Shown here: one piece after another, positions 35,165 to 47,210 of the stretch
How the letters are laid out: each line of letters starts with the position of its first letter
Numbering within the stretch: the first letter of the stretch is position 1
Source: Gymnothorax reevesii
Taxonomy: Eukaryota > Chordata > Actinopteri > Anguilliformes > Muraenidae
Reading direction: 5' to 3'
DNA: 64,000 nucleotides
Assembly (NCBI GenBank): GCA_029721435.1
Contig: CM056580.1
Location: 26,840,367-26,904,366 of the forward strand
Notes under the pieces: generated by a model
What the model was told of the DNA's origin: nothing
Seen by the model: the letters and a program-made list of their open reading frames with translations, nothing else
Databases searched by the model: none
Program-made: the position numbers and the translations under genes

Positions 35165-35345
35165 AGACCGCATCCGGTCTCCCATGCGTGCATCTCCATG
35201 CCGCGATGTAGCCAATAGTAGTTATGGGGGATCGCCTCCCCACACGTGCACCTGTATGCTTGTAGCCGGTATCATAATGGAACATTGCATTCAACTTCCC
35301 CCAAGCGCATCTCTATGCTGTGGTTAGCTTTAATCTAGTCACGGA
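35165..35345. repeat. Three diverged ~60-bp tandem units
   Basis: The word TCCC-(A/C)-..CGTGCA(T/C)CT..ATGC..G.TGTAGCC occurs from 35180 (TCCCATGCGTGCATCTCCAT), from 35238 (CCCCACACGTGCACCTGTAT) and from 35297 (TTCCCCCAAGCGCATCTC), each followed by a ..TAGC.. word, giving a period close to 59 bases. Units are strongly diverged. No coding function is seen. Confidence 0.6.
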
Positions 35346-37964
35346 AGATCTTGGGCAATTTGACGTGATATTACTATGGAAGCCTGTATCCATCCTTCCC
35401 TCATATATTTTCTGTATATGTGTAGTTTTGAGCTGCGTCAGGAATGAATGACTTCCTCTCTATATTTTCTGTAATGGCATAATTTGATTTCTAATTTAAG
35501 CTTGTCCCTACCTGGCAAAATAAAGTGATATTTGCAATTTGTTGTGGGTTTTCTGACTGAACGAACATATATTTCCAGTTCGGACTCCTGGCTTCCCATT
35601 GGGTAAAGTAGGACTGTAAACCCATGCCTGATCAACATGCTTGGTCTGCGTTATAAGGTGGATTTTCCATGCTGTGATGAGTATCATTTGGACTGGCGCT
35701 AAGAGAAAGGTTTACCGAAAAGAAATCGGTCCCTGAACAGACTTTCTGAGGAGAATTTCGTCATACCAAATAGGAATCGGTCCCTGAGTGGAGATCTCGT
35801 TTTGGGCCCCTGATAATCCTTAGTCATAGCTGACGTCTATGTCAAATTATTGCGCTGAATAAGACTGCCAGCCCCTGAGTTAATTCACCGAATTGGGTAG
35901 TACAGATGTTTTGGTTCGGCGGAGTAAGATATAGACCAGTTCTGGGTCTGAAGCACAACATAGTTCTAAATTCATAAATTGGAGTCAATATTTATGAATC
36001 AGTATTGGAATCATTATTTATGCAAACGCATGGTAACCGTGATTGGGTACAACTACATTTTATATCCTAATTTTCATTTTGAGTCAGATGAATTGCAACT
36101 GCTACGACATGAGGACTGCAGCATCCGCAAAGCATGTTTCAGGCCACTTAAAAGCAGAGTGTGAAAGACATCATCACGTCTGGCCTGAGGCAGTGGTCTA
36201 GTGCTGACGCTGTAGCCAGACCCCATTAGTATACTGGAGACCACTAGGACTTTCTTTTCCCTGGCTGTTAAGGCAAACATGCAGAGACTTTTCGCCTCAG
36301 CTAGGACCCTCCTTGGCCTAGTTGCACGGTGCTTTCAATGTGATGCCTTTCATGTTTTCCTATAATCTTTATATTTGGTCTCACGCATATGGACCGTTAA
36401 TATAGCCTGATGTAACGTAATGTAACAGTAATTGCCCGCCTTGTAAGTCCATTTGGGTGGGGCATGTGTTTATGCAAGATAATACAATGATATCAGAATA
36501 CAGACCCCACATCTGAGTAGATTTTTGTTTGACCTAATTTAGTCTATCTACAACATAATTGTTAACATGTTTCAGTACTATTTAGTTGTGCATATTGCCC
36601 AGCATAATTTTATGACAGTCAATTTATCAACAGTCAAATAAAAGTCATGTGAAAATTTCCCGGGCAGTCTCATCATGGTTGTGGCATCAGGGAGAAATAA
36701 TTTATGATTATCAATCCATGGTACCAAAAAATAAATAAAAGAATCATCAATATTTGTTTGAAGTCATAATTGGGCATGAGGTTTACTATATAGACTGAAT
36801 CTTGGAATTAAGACAAAGATTTGCTTGATAAGTTACGCAGTGAGAAAAGGAGGGTGGAGTGGCTTTGTTTATTTAAAAATGGTGGCGGTACTTTTGAGAC
36901 CATTTAGTAGTCAGAAATTGCTTAGTGCATCCTCAAATACCTTTATGACTGAGCGATACAGTAGCTGTTCGCTTAGCCTCTTGAACCTGAACGCCCCCAG
37001 TACCAAGGGCTACATCGCACCTAATAGCAAAGATCATAGAGGGGCATACCAGAAGTGGAGCAGCATCGTCATATCATATACGTGCTTGGCGGAAATAAAC
37101 TCAGGTAAAACCTGATGATAATGGTTATAACTAAAACGAAATGCAATTCCACCACCAAGCAACTAAATGACATTGTAGCAAAAACGCACCAGGTTCTAGC
37201 AAATCTTTTTCTTCATTCTTCTGCACAAGCGATATATAATATGAAAGTAGATTCTCTAAGAATTCTATCTCAGGTTTATCGCTCTATAGCCAAAACTCTC
37301 TGAACTACCAGCCAAAAAATAAACTGCATTTCATTCGGCCATAACCATAAATTATATCTTACTTTAGCTGTTTTGTGATGAAAGTTGTGACAGTGCTGCT
37401 TATACTGTATTAACTCCAAAGTCTCCAGAAAATGATTGCAGATAGTCCCAAGGTATCTTCATTAGCAGGAGGAGGTTTCTAATGGGGAATAGAAAAGTGT
37501 GTTTGCTATGCACACAATGGGTTCTCTTTCTTGCTGTTGGCGAATGTTGTAATTGCCATGGATTTGGGACTGTCCCACTGCCTCTTGTCTTTGTTAGATA
37601 AAGATGTCATTCATCAAAACTGACTGACTCACGCGATCTCCCAGTTACCTTGTGGTGTCCGACTAATGCTGAACGCCACATTAGTGAAATTAAATGCATT
37701 TTACAGTTTGGTACCAAAGATGGAGGCCCCAGTTGGACCCAAACATGCCAATACTGAAATCTCTTCAACTTTGCTCTCCTACTGTTTATTACCACCAGGC
37801 TTTGTGCAAATAATGTTCAGGTGTTAAGCTGTTGTTATCTAGAGGGTTTGGGCTGTAACTGCATAATTCTAATGGGATTAACTCTCTTAAAATGCAGAAT
37901 TTTGTTATGAGGAAATAAAAATGATCATTCTTGCTGCGTTCCATCTACTTTTTCTTGGACCAAG

Positions 37965-37965
<1 letters not shown>
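35346..37965. other. No gene recognised
   Basis: Non-coding. A minus/plus overlapping pair of short frames near 35979-36280 and 36825-37303 has no motif. CTGTAATTGCCCGCCTTG-like text near 36420 is not a known signal. Confidence 0.5.

Positions 37966-38013
<48 letters not shown>
37966..38013. repeat. (TA)n microsatellite
   Basis: A pure run of about 24 TA units, able to form a cruciform or hairpin; length is likely to vary between individuals. Confidence 0.97.
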
Positions 38014-38016
<3 letters not shown>

Positions 38017-38059
38017 GTTTACACCTTTGCAGAGATCCCAGAGCCGTTATCTTTATTAT

Positions 38060-38751
38060 TGTTATGATCCTGCCTCATGTGTGTTGGTCTTTGTGCTTAT
38101 TTGTGCTTGTGCTTTACTGTCATTTTATTTTTCATCTTTCATTCCTGCCGTCTGATGTTCGATTCTCTCTTTGCCCAAACTCCTCTGATGTCATGTAACA
38201 CCCTTCAGTTTGCCTGCATCTCGTTTCGTGTTTCCTCTTTTGGTTTCGGCTGTGGTATTTCATTCATTGCTCCACCTGTGCTTAATTCTGGGTCTCGCAA
38301 GACTCTGAGTGAATGCATACGAGTCCCTGCCTCCTCTCGTGGCTGTATCTGTATCTGTGGCAAAGTGAGAAGTGACATCAGACGGAACTTTGTATTGGCT
38401 TTGCCCTCCATTGTGAAGTCTCCACTCCGGTGCCTTCCCGAGTATTTCCTTTGTATGATTCCCGAGCCTTGTGTTTTGCTGCGCCTACTTCTTGTCTGCA
38501 CCTTGTTTAAGTCTACCAGTGTGTCCGTTAGTCTAGTTACGTCCAGTTTTTGTTTTTCTAGTTTAGCCACTCTTGGAGTGAGTACTTCTGTTTCCCCCTG
38601 CCTTTGGCAGTGTACCTTAGTTTCTCCCGTGGTTCAGTGCATGTGCCTGGTGTTTTGTTTCTGGCCTGTGTGCCCACTTTCTCCTAGTGTTTTGTGTTTT
38701 AATAAACACTTTGGATCCTGCATCTGATGTCCACCTGACCTCTCTTTAACA
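38060..38751 (+). mobile_element. Solo LTR of a retrotransposon
   Basis: Starts TGTTATGATCC (38060) and ends CTCTTTAACA (38751), giving TG..CA termini with TGTT/AACA inverted ends. TTTTAATAAACAC at 38698-38710 is a polyadenylation signal about 45 bases before the end, as in many fish Gypsy LTRs. Flanks are ATTAT on the left and ATTTT on the right, a 5-bp duplication with one mismatch. It is pyrimidine-rich on the plus strand, which creates a 216-codon Cys/Ser-rich open frame at 38077-38727 that I do not regard as a gene. There is no internal region, so it arose by LTR-LTR recombination. The (TA)n tract lies 47 bases upstream. Confidence 0.75.
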
Positions 38752-41392
38752 ATTTTGATACCAAGAATATTAAAATTAACCCCAGTTGCAGAGATATATG
38801 CTTTTCATTCTACAACAGAAATGTAATTTTCAATCATCTTCTGAGGGCTTAAGACTGAGTTAGTTGCCATTATGAAAAGAAAAAAAAACTATGGAATTGG
38901 TCTTTTCTGGCATTTAAAAAATGCCATTTGCACATGAACATTTTATACGAGATTCAAAATATGCAAAAAATTCAGAATGAAAATTTCTTGAGTCAGCTAA
39001 ACATAATGTAGATGCAATAGCTGTCCTGCTCCAGCACTATGTCCGCACTGCAAAAATGGAACGTAAGCTTGAAATAACGTGGGTAGCCTCTTCTCGGGCT
39101 CATCGTATATAAGTGGGACAATACTATCGTTTGCCTGTGTATACTTCACATTTTGTATATTCACATGTAGGTTTTCAACTTTATATGAGGGCGCACAGTG
39201 TTAAATGGTGATTGTCCCTGAAGATAGCCCATTGGTGCTGCACTGCAGAAGTGCTCCTATCCTCCACAATGTACTGCACTGAACGATTCCAAGAACAAAA
39301 ACAGACAAGAACAACTGGTGAATTTACAGGAAAACATAAAATGGTGGGAAAAAGCCTAAATGAAAGGTAATAAGCAGGTGAAATCAGGATAAAGTCCAAT
39401 TCCAAGCGTAAAAGCAGCCACAGAGAAAAGGTGAACCCGAGGCCTGAGAGATGTTTTCAGCCTCTTCATTTTTATTAAGCATAATATTTCTGGCCTTTGC
39501 TAGACTGCTCTCTCTTTTTTAAAAATAGGTTTTATTTCTGTTCAGACAACCTGCTAAATATGATGAAAGCCGAGAGGCCAACTTAAATGGCTGCCCCCTG
39601 CCCTTTTGATTCGTCCCATTCAGATCTCATCCTTTCACTCGTGGCTTAAAGCGAGGTTGGGTTTCACAGCCCCGGAAACCTTTCCCTGACGAAAGACCCA
39701 GTTCGTTTAAGCGCTTGATTCCTCCTTTGAAAATGCAACAGAACATTCTGAAAATTGACAGTACTGAAAATATGCAAAATTTAAATATTAAAAAACGTAT
39801 TAATTTGTATACTGCAATCACTGCCTAAAGTGCTGCTGGATAAAGGGAAGATAACAACTGATATGACACAGAAAGGCATCCGATTATGCATTAAGAGAAT
39901 ACTTGACAGGTAATACTAATTATTCATATTTTCCGATAGTATTGTATTTTTTTTTTAAAGTTGTCTTTATACTCTTTTTTTAAAATCATATATTTAATAT
40001 GTTGCGGTATATTGCATCTATAGTCATTGATCTTTACATCCTCATTGCACTCTGTTAAAAACAAAAGACCAGCAATTTTTTCTCTGTACAGTATTTGTTT
40101 TTCATGAGTGCAGGCTCCTGAATGTATTTATGCCCTACATGGAAAGATTTGATAATGCAAGTAGGTGATGGAGGTCGTTCTATTTCTATACTGTTGTTCC
40201 AGGTATTCCTACTGAGTTACTGATGAACAGTGTTTACTCACCCGATGTGAGTTGGTGACCTATTACAAATGTTGGGTTGTCCGCGGCGCAAGGGGACAAC
40301 TTTTAACCAATCGGATGGCTGGATTCCTCACTGGAAAGAACTGATTGCTTGAGGGCACTTGGTTGGATTGAACAAGTGCAGTAATTACCTAGTAGTGGAG
40401 TTAATGCCAGAATATTTTCAGCTGGATGACCCTGGAAGATGTGGTCAGAGTCAGATAATGACAGGGCTGAGGCTGAAGCTTGTGTTGAGGCGACTGAGTC
40501 CAGGCTGTGAATGTGGCGAGAGCCTTAATGGCTGGACCCACTCAGGAGCTGCAGCTTTATTTCACAGCAGGCTAGAAGAGTGATGAGAAACTGAACTGCT
40601 ACAGTGAGGAGGAACCAACTTCCAATAAAGCAGAGGACCTGAAGTATAAAAGAGCCTTTCCATTCGCACCCTGTCTCTCTCTTTCTCACACCTCACCCTT
40701 TCCCTCTCACTTTATTCTAGCAAGCCAGCTCTCTGTCTTGTTCTCTTTCTCTTTATGCCTGTCTCTCTCCCTCAGAATCACTTTATAGTTGAGCAGAGAT
40801 TCTGAAAGTGGTCTCACACATATTCCTTTTCTCATCAAGAGACTGTATTGTTGTGAGACCAGGGCAGTGATGGCGATGAGATTTAATTAATTAATTAATT
40901 TATTTTAATCTTTGATACATTTGAATCAGAAGATTATAGGAATAACTTATTCAAGGAGATCCAACTGTTTTCATGTTGGATTATATGTTGACTATCGGCA
41001 CACGCCGTTAGGATGAAGGATTACAGTCCCTGCTGAGGGTGGTTTTATTTTCGGCTTGGTGAGTCATGGCAGATGAGTGAGAAACATTGCCTGACCTTGG
41101 GAGGGACAGATCAGATGGTCTATAAGTGAAGTGCTTTTTAGAACATGGGGCTCTGGAGTGGCTCAACATGCACAACAGGTGCATGAGGAAGACAAAGAAC
41201 CTGGAAGCATCCGAGCATTCAGAAATAAGGGATGAAGAGAAGATCCGGCTTGAGCCAGAATAGACAGCAACAGGATCCATAAAGGTGAATTAAGACCGAA
41301 GGACTTACTCTCATTGCTCTGAGTCTGAGACAAATGAGGCAGAGGGTTTGACAAAATCTGGAGGTCCTCAAGAAAAGGAGGATTCCATTAGT
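38752..41392. other. No gene recognised
   Basis: Non-coding. 40670-40790 is TCTC-rich, and an ATTAATTAATTAATT run lies at 40884-40900. No exon or RNA gene can be supported. Confidence 0.5.
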
Positions 41393-41623
41393 TATCTATG
41401 TGTGTGTCTATGCACATAACTGTGCAAGCCTGTGTGTGTGTGTGTGTGTGTGCGCGTGTGCATGTGTGTTTGCTTGCATGTAACAGCACATTTATGTGTG
41501 TTTTTGAATGTGAGGGTGTGTGTGTGTGTATCTGTGTGTATGTTTGTGTGCACGTGTATGTGTGCATGGGAGTGTGTGTGCATAAAAATATAACTGTGTT
41601 TGTGTGTTTTAGAGCTCCCAGGC

Positions 41624-41654
<31 letters not shown>

Positions 41655-41665
41655 CATGTATGTGT
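41393..41665. repeat. TG-rich microsatellite cluster
   Basis: Several TG tracts (about 41429-41452, 41516-41530, 41623-41650) with CA-like interruptions. All long reading frames here (Cys/Val-rich on plus, His/Thr-rich on minus) come from the repeat. Confidence 0.93.
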
Positions 41666-41873
41666 GTAGTTTTGAGAGTATAAAGCACTTGGCAGGCTAA
41701 GGGATGGAAGGGTCAGGAAGGGTCTGATTGTTGTAACACTGCAAATGTCAAAGTCAGACAGCAGGAAGCAGAGAAGGACTGGGATGCATTGTTTCTTTTT
41801 TCCCTCACACAAAGGTCAGAGATCGTCCCAGAGAAAATGACCAATGTCTCTGCCGTTGTCTGAGTTCCAGCTT

Positions 41874-41929
41874 ATCTCTCTCCCTTTCTCTCGGTCTCTC
41901 TCACTCTCGCTTTCTTTCTCCCCCTATTC

Positions 41930-41961
<32 letters not shown>
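41874..41961. repeat. (TC)n microsatellite
   Basis: Imperfect TCTC sequence passing into a pure (TC) run at 41932-41960. Confidence 0.93.
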
Positions 41962-41963
<2 letters not shown>

Positions 41964-43445
41964 CCACCATCACTTTTCACTTCTGTAACTGCTCTGCTGA
42001 AGAGGGCAGGCATCGACAACAAAACTAACCTGCACATCAGAGGAAGTCAAGAAGTTTTTCCTTATTCCTGAGCCCGTATGGCACACAGGAAAGTTGTATG
42101 AGTTTCTGTCCACTTCATCAGTTATTTATTTCCATCAGGTCTGGATGGACTCACCCAACAGTAACTATGACAGTAATCTGAATTGGTTGTTGGGCTATCA
42201 TTAGAGTGCTGGATAGAGTGATTATCTTTGCTCTGCAGGGCCGTTGGAGAGCTAACCCTGTTTCTCTACAGCTTTCGACTCTGCTGTAGTTTTTAAGGCA
42301 GCAGAACTCAGTTACACCTCACCCAAAAATGTAGAGCTTTTCTTCCCTCAGGCGTTAGGTGTAATACAACATTTGGATTACATGATTTTTTAAAATTAAT
42401 CGTTCCTAAGAGAATTCCATTCTTTAAGAAGATCACAATTCTCACGGTTGGTCAATATCTCTGAACAAAGTCTGTTTGGGATTGCTTATGGATGATTTAT
42501 AAAGATGTTATTCTAAGGTACTGATAGCATTATACATGAGTAATGAAGGCTGTGGGAGTGCAAAGTTCACTCCCAAAAACCTTTGGTTGTTTTAGTCAAG
42601 AGAAAACACACAGTGCATATTCCCACTGCAGTAGGTCAGTATGAATCCGTGAATCTTCCGGTCGAAATCTTATTCAAATTATGAACTCATTGTATCAGTG
42701 ATCTACTGATTGCAACAAAAAAAAAATCATTCCAGGAACAGTACAATGACTTTATAATTAGGATATTACTGCTCAATTAATGAAAGGTTTTCAACACCTC
42801 AGCATTCAAAGGTGAATAATTCAGCCCTTATGCAAACCTTTGCCTGTGGGCGGGCCAGTAGGCATAATTGCATTTTTTACTCAGTCCAATATTGAGCCAC
42901 TTTCGAGAACTAACTGTTGCGGTCCATACCAGAAATCAAGTGCAGAGTCAGACATGCAACCCAACTGGTGGTTTATTGACAGTAATCCCTTACAAGATGG
43001 AGAAGAAACCCTGGATAATGAGGGACAGTTCAACAGCTTTTATTGGCTAAGCTGGGCTGCAGTCGTCGGCCTGTTGTTTCCGAGATGCTGCCAGATGTAA
43101 CACAGGCTTCGCCAGCGCTGAACTGCTTTGTCGGATAAGGAGGTTGCTTGAGAGGAATATACTTTCTGTCCTGGACTTGCATCAGGGTTGGAAGCTTGTT
43201 TCTAGCAAACGAGACAGTGAGATCAAACTTGAGTTGGTTAACAAAAACACTTCCATTCCTGGACCCTGCCGGACCTTGATTAGGAGTGTAAGCTTATTCT
43301 TGAAAACAAGAGTTGATGAACAGGCTTGAGCCAAACTTGAACTTGGTCCCAATTAAGGACTCTGATTAGGATTGAAAGTGTGTTCAAATAGTGAAATGAC
43401 AGGACTTCTTTGAGAAAAGGATGTCACTAAAGGATTAGTTATGCT
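41962..43445. other. No gene recognised
   Basis: Non-coding. The frame at 42840-43100 has no motif. Confidence 0.5.
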
Positions 43446-43765
43446 GTGGCGGTTCGTCGGCCATAACGAAGGGAAGCCAAAACCTCGCCCTTCAAAGCTT
43501 TATGACTTAAACTTTTCGCAACATACTTTTCTTGATCGGCAGTTGCTCATTCAAATCGGTAGAAGGACAGTTTATTTTCAATAGCAAATGGCGATGCAAA
43601 TTATCAACACGTTTTTATAAATTAGTTTGTGTAAATTTGACTGTCCCTCTACCAATTCATATGAGCAACTGCTGATCAAGAAAAGTCTGGTGCGAAAGGT
43701 TTAAGGCATTAAGCTGTGAAGGGCGAGGTTTTGGCTTCCCTTTGTCATGGCCGACGAACCGCCAC
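43446..43765. mobile_element. 320-bp fold-back element with ~130-bp inverted repeats
   Basis: Left arm GTGGCGGTTCGTCGGCCATA from 43446; the right arm in reverse complement reads GTGGCGGTTCGTCGGCCATG from 43765 inward. The match continues through GGGAAGCCAAAACCTCGCCC, CTTTTCTTGATC.GCAGTTGCTC and GGTAGA.GGACAG, about 130 bases per arm at roughly 85-90% by eye, leaving a short A+T-rich loop. No coding. The target duplication is not clear: GATTAGTTATG on the left and GATTTTATG on the right are only similar. Confidence 0.85.
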
Positions 43766-45195
43766 TGATTTTATGAAGAAAAGTAAGTTTTAGTATTAAA
43801 CATATGACTGGGGATTTCAGTGTGAATATGACTTTACGATGCACCCACTTGCGCATGAACTAGCGGGCTTAAATACTTGTCACATGGTCATTCGGAGACA
43901 ACCATATAACAAGATCCAGCTGATTGGGGAAAGACGCACAATATGCAAACTACTCAGAACACATATACACCTTATAGACACACAAGCTACAGAACTGCGA
44001 GAGACACACAATGGTTTCACAGGAGAGTTGTGACTGGCAAAGGAGGGATTTGGACAATGATGCAAAGGAGTTTTGGAAGTGACTTCAGTGCACCTTTTCA
44101 GTATGATAACGTACTAGTGCTGGGAATTCAAAGGTTAAATTTGAGCAAAAATTCAGCAACAGATGGGGTAAAAGACACAAAAGAAGAAAGTTATACAATT
44201 ATTGTACAAGCGTTTGTAAATCTAAATGTGACCTTAATGAGGAACCCAGTGAGATTTGGAATCTCCAAAATTGTTTTGTCTTAACATGCATGAACATTAC
44301 CGAGAAAAAAAATTTGTAAAACATTCATTTTTGGCGAGAATATCACATTATTCAAATCTGCTGTTCTTTAAGCATCTGACTGAGTCTTTACTATTTTTCT
44401 GAGCTGATGTGGTTCGAACACAGTGCTACAGGGCCAGAAGAAAAAATATAATCTTTTTCTGCCAGACAAAAACTGACATTTCCAGTGTTGTCACTCAATT
44501 CAGGCAATATTCTCAGCAATTCATAATATTTGAGAGCAATCTACTGAGTGTCACCTTTCAGAAGAGACCCTGATTATACTTAAAGTCAGAGTGTTTCAAG
44601 AACAGTAAGCACGTTAGGTGGAAATTTGCTCAAAAAAAGGGAATAACACACAGAAGTTTACACACAGTGTTACAGTGAGGAGAACGACTATCTCTGAGAG
44701 AAAAAAAAAAAAAAGAAAACAGACCCCTACCAGACCAATTGTCTGGACAGTGCCATGAGCTAAGCAACATGCCTGGGCAAGGATGTAAGGCAATGTCTCC
44801 TTTTCACTCTTGAGATGCAGCAGGCTTCAGGGAGAGAATAGCTGGCAATGAATCTGGGAATGACCTTAAAGATTCTTCTATACTGTGGCTTAAAATGTCA
44901 TAAAGCCTGATGCTTGAAGGAGGAGGAGAAACATCGCAGGACCTGCCTTCTGTCCTTTATTTCCACAATCATATTTAAAATTCTTTTTTATTTCTTTCTT
45001 ATCCTTTCCTGCTTTTGTGAGATGCCACAGCTAATCAGTTCTTTTCTTTCTTTCCTTTTTGTTTTGTTATTTCTTTCTTTTAACCTTTTGATATATTATT
45101 GTTTCATCTCTGATACCATGTGAATGGTGTCCCTCCAGTTTTCAAGCAAATATTGTGTTACAGGTCCGTTGATCTTTTTTAGCTTGTTGTGTATC
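43766..45195. other. No gene recognised
   Basis: Non-coding. Frames at 43839-44284 have no motif. A short A run lies at 44700-44715. Confidence 0.5.
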
Positions 45196-45439
45196 TGCCA
45201 TGGTTTGTGAGGTGTGCGTGTTGTTTGGACCTTTCTTTGCGGCTCTCTTTCTGGGACCATATCGAACTCCTGCGCCATCAAATTCTTTGCCCAGCTGGTT
45301 GATTGAGCTGGGGCAGTGCCTTCCCAGACTCTATATAAGCAGGAAGTCCGGCACACCTCCTTCGCTGGATTGTTTGTGTTTAGCTTCGCACTATAGCCGA
45401 AGATATCTGTAGTCAGGTTTTGTATGACTTTCTCTTCTA

Positions 45440-47030
45440 TAAAACCCAAAACCAGTGAAGTTGGCACGTTGTGTAAATTGTAAATAAAAACAGAATACAA
45501 TGATTTGCAAATCCTTTTCAACCTATATTCAATTGAATACACCGCAAAGACAAGTTACTTAATGTTTGAACAGGTAAACTTTGTAATTTTTTGCAAATAT
45601 TAGCTCATTTGGAATTTGATGCCTGCAACATGTTTCAAAAAAGCTGGCACAAGTGGCAAAAAAGACTGAGAGAGTTGAGGAATGCTCATCAAACACTTAT
45701 TTGGAACATCCCACAGGTGAACGGGCCAATTGAGAACAGGTGGGTGCCATGATTGGGTATAAAAGCAGCTTCCCTGAAATGCTCAGTCATTCACAAACAA
45801 GGATGGGGCAAGGGTCACCACTTAGTGAACAAATGCGTGAGCTGATTGTCGAACAGTTTTAAAAAAACATTCCTCAACGAGCTATTGCAGGAAATTTAGG
45901 GATTTCATCATCTACAGTCCATAATATTGTCAAAAGGTTCAGAGAATCTGGAGAAATCACTGCACGTCAGCGACAAGGCCGAAAACCAACATTGAATGCC
46001 CGTGACCTTCGATCCCTCAGGCGGTACTGCATCAAAAACCGACATCAGTGTGTAAAGGACATCACCACATGGGCTCAGGAACACATCAGAAAACCACTGT
46101 CAGTAACTACAGTTCGTCGGTACATCTGCAAGTGCAAGTTAAAACTCTACAATGCAAAGCGAAAGCCATTTATCAACAGCACCCAGAAACGCCGCCGACT
46201 TCGCTGGGCCCAAGCTCATCTAAGATGGACTGATGCAAAGTGGAAAAGTGTTCTGTGGTCTGACGAGTCTACATTCCAAATTGTTTTTGGAAACTGTGGA
46301 CGTCGTGTCCTCCCGGACCAAAGAGGAAAAGAACCATCCGGACTGTTATAGGCGCAAAGTTCAAAAGCCAGCATCTGTGATGGTATGGGGGTGTATTAGC
46401 GCCCAGGGCATGGGCAACTTACACATATGTGAAGGCACCTACAGGTTTTGGAGCAACATATGTTGCCATCCAAGCAACGTCTTTTTCATGGACGCCCCTA
46501 CTTATTTCAGCAAGACAATGCCAAGCCACATTCTTCATGTGTTACAACAGCATGGCTCCGTAGTAAAAGGGTGCGGGTACTAGACTGGCCTGCCTGTAGT
46601 CCAGACCTGTCTCCCATTGAAAATGTGTGGCACATTATGAAGCGTAAAATACGACAACGGAGACCCCGGACTGCTGAACAACTTAAGCTGTACATCAAGC
46701 AAGAATGGGAAAGAGTTCCACCTGAAAAGCTTCAAAAATTGGTCTCATCAGTTCCCAAACGTTTCCTGAGTGTCGTTAAAAGGAAAGGCGATGTAACACA
46801 GTGGTAAAAAGGCCCCTGTGCCAACTTTTTTTCAACGTTTTGCTGCCTTTAAATTCTAAGTTAATGATTATTTGCAAAATAAATAATAAAGTTTCTCAGT
46901 TTGAACATTAAACATCTCGTCTTTGCAGTGTATTCAATTGAATATCAGTTGAAAAGGATTTGCAAATCATTGTATTCTGTTTTAATCTACGATTTACATA
47001 ACATGCCAACTTCACTGGTTTTGGGTTTTG
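45440..47030 (+). mobile_element. Tc1-like transposon, near full length
   Basis: TA duplications flank it (45438-45439 and 47031-47032). The ends are inverted repeats of about 110 bp: left AAAACCCAAAACCAGTGAAG from 45441, right arm in reverse complement AAAACCCAAAACCAGTGAAG ending at 47029. Similarity continues through GTTGGCA, AACAGAATACAATGATTTGC, AAATCCTTTTCAAC and ATTCAATTGAATACAC. One DD34E transposase gene (inactive) lies between. Length of 1.59 kb is normal for the family. Confidence 0.95.
45803..46807 (+). pseudogene. Tc1-like DD34E transposase pseudogene
   Basis: It starts at ATG 45803 (MGQGSPLSEQM), the first ATG with a helix-turn-helix following, and ends with TAA at 46805-46807, about 334 codons, the usual length. 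Order: N-terminal helix-turn-helix (GNLGISSSTVHNIVKRF), second paired-like domain with basic stretch (RQGRKPTLNARDLRSLRRY), then DDE catalytic domain. The triad is visible: WSDEST (Asp at 46262), FQQDNAKPH and SPIENVW, with 34 residues between the second Asp and the Glu. Defects: in-frame TAA at 45860-45862 (codon 20); a shift near 46310-46340 after VLPDQRG, and a compensating shift near 46450-46550 that restores the frame. The role is cut-and-paste at TA sites. This copy is dead. Confidence 0.93.
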
Positions 47031-47210
47031 TAATTGTTGGAGTTTTTTTCTCCCTTTTTCTGTCTCACTTTGCTTCTGTGGTTCAGACTATTATACGTCC
47101 TTTGGAAGCTGTGTTTGTACTGTGTTCGTGCTACTCTCTTTCTCTCTGTCATTGCACTTGGCCTCAGTATACTACTGGCCAATACAGTGTCAGGTTTGAC
47201 ACCTGTTTTT

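Larger units (their letters stand above)
45196..47210 (+). mobile_element. Gypsy-type LTR (copy 2) split by a Tc1 insertion
   Basis: The left part 45196-45439 starts TGCCATGGTTTGTG and carries AGCTGGTTGATTGAGC and TCTATATAAG, matching the minus-strand LTR at 6430-6894 through GATATCTGTAGTCAGGTTTTG. It then stops at a TA, where the Tc1 element begins, and T-rich LTR-like sequence resumes at 47033. So one LTR fragment of about 420 bp was interrupted by a 1.6-kb insertion. The 3' boundary is uncertain. Confidence 0.6.

Noticed and set aside
38077..38727. 216-codon open frame on plus, longest outside BEL and a possible secreted Cys-rich protein
   Set aside because: It coincides with a solo LTR, has no domain or signal-peptide-like start in keeping with its length, and its Cys/Ser/Val bias follows from pyrimidine-rich DNA.
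41388..41812. Overlapping frames of 67-100 codons, His/Thr-rich or Cys/Val-rich
   Set aside because: Pure products of the TG microsatellite read on both strands.
45096..45542. 148-codon frame on minus
   Set aside because: It covers the LTR and the left inverted repeat of the Tc1 element, so cannot be a host gene.
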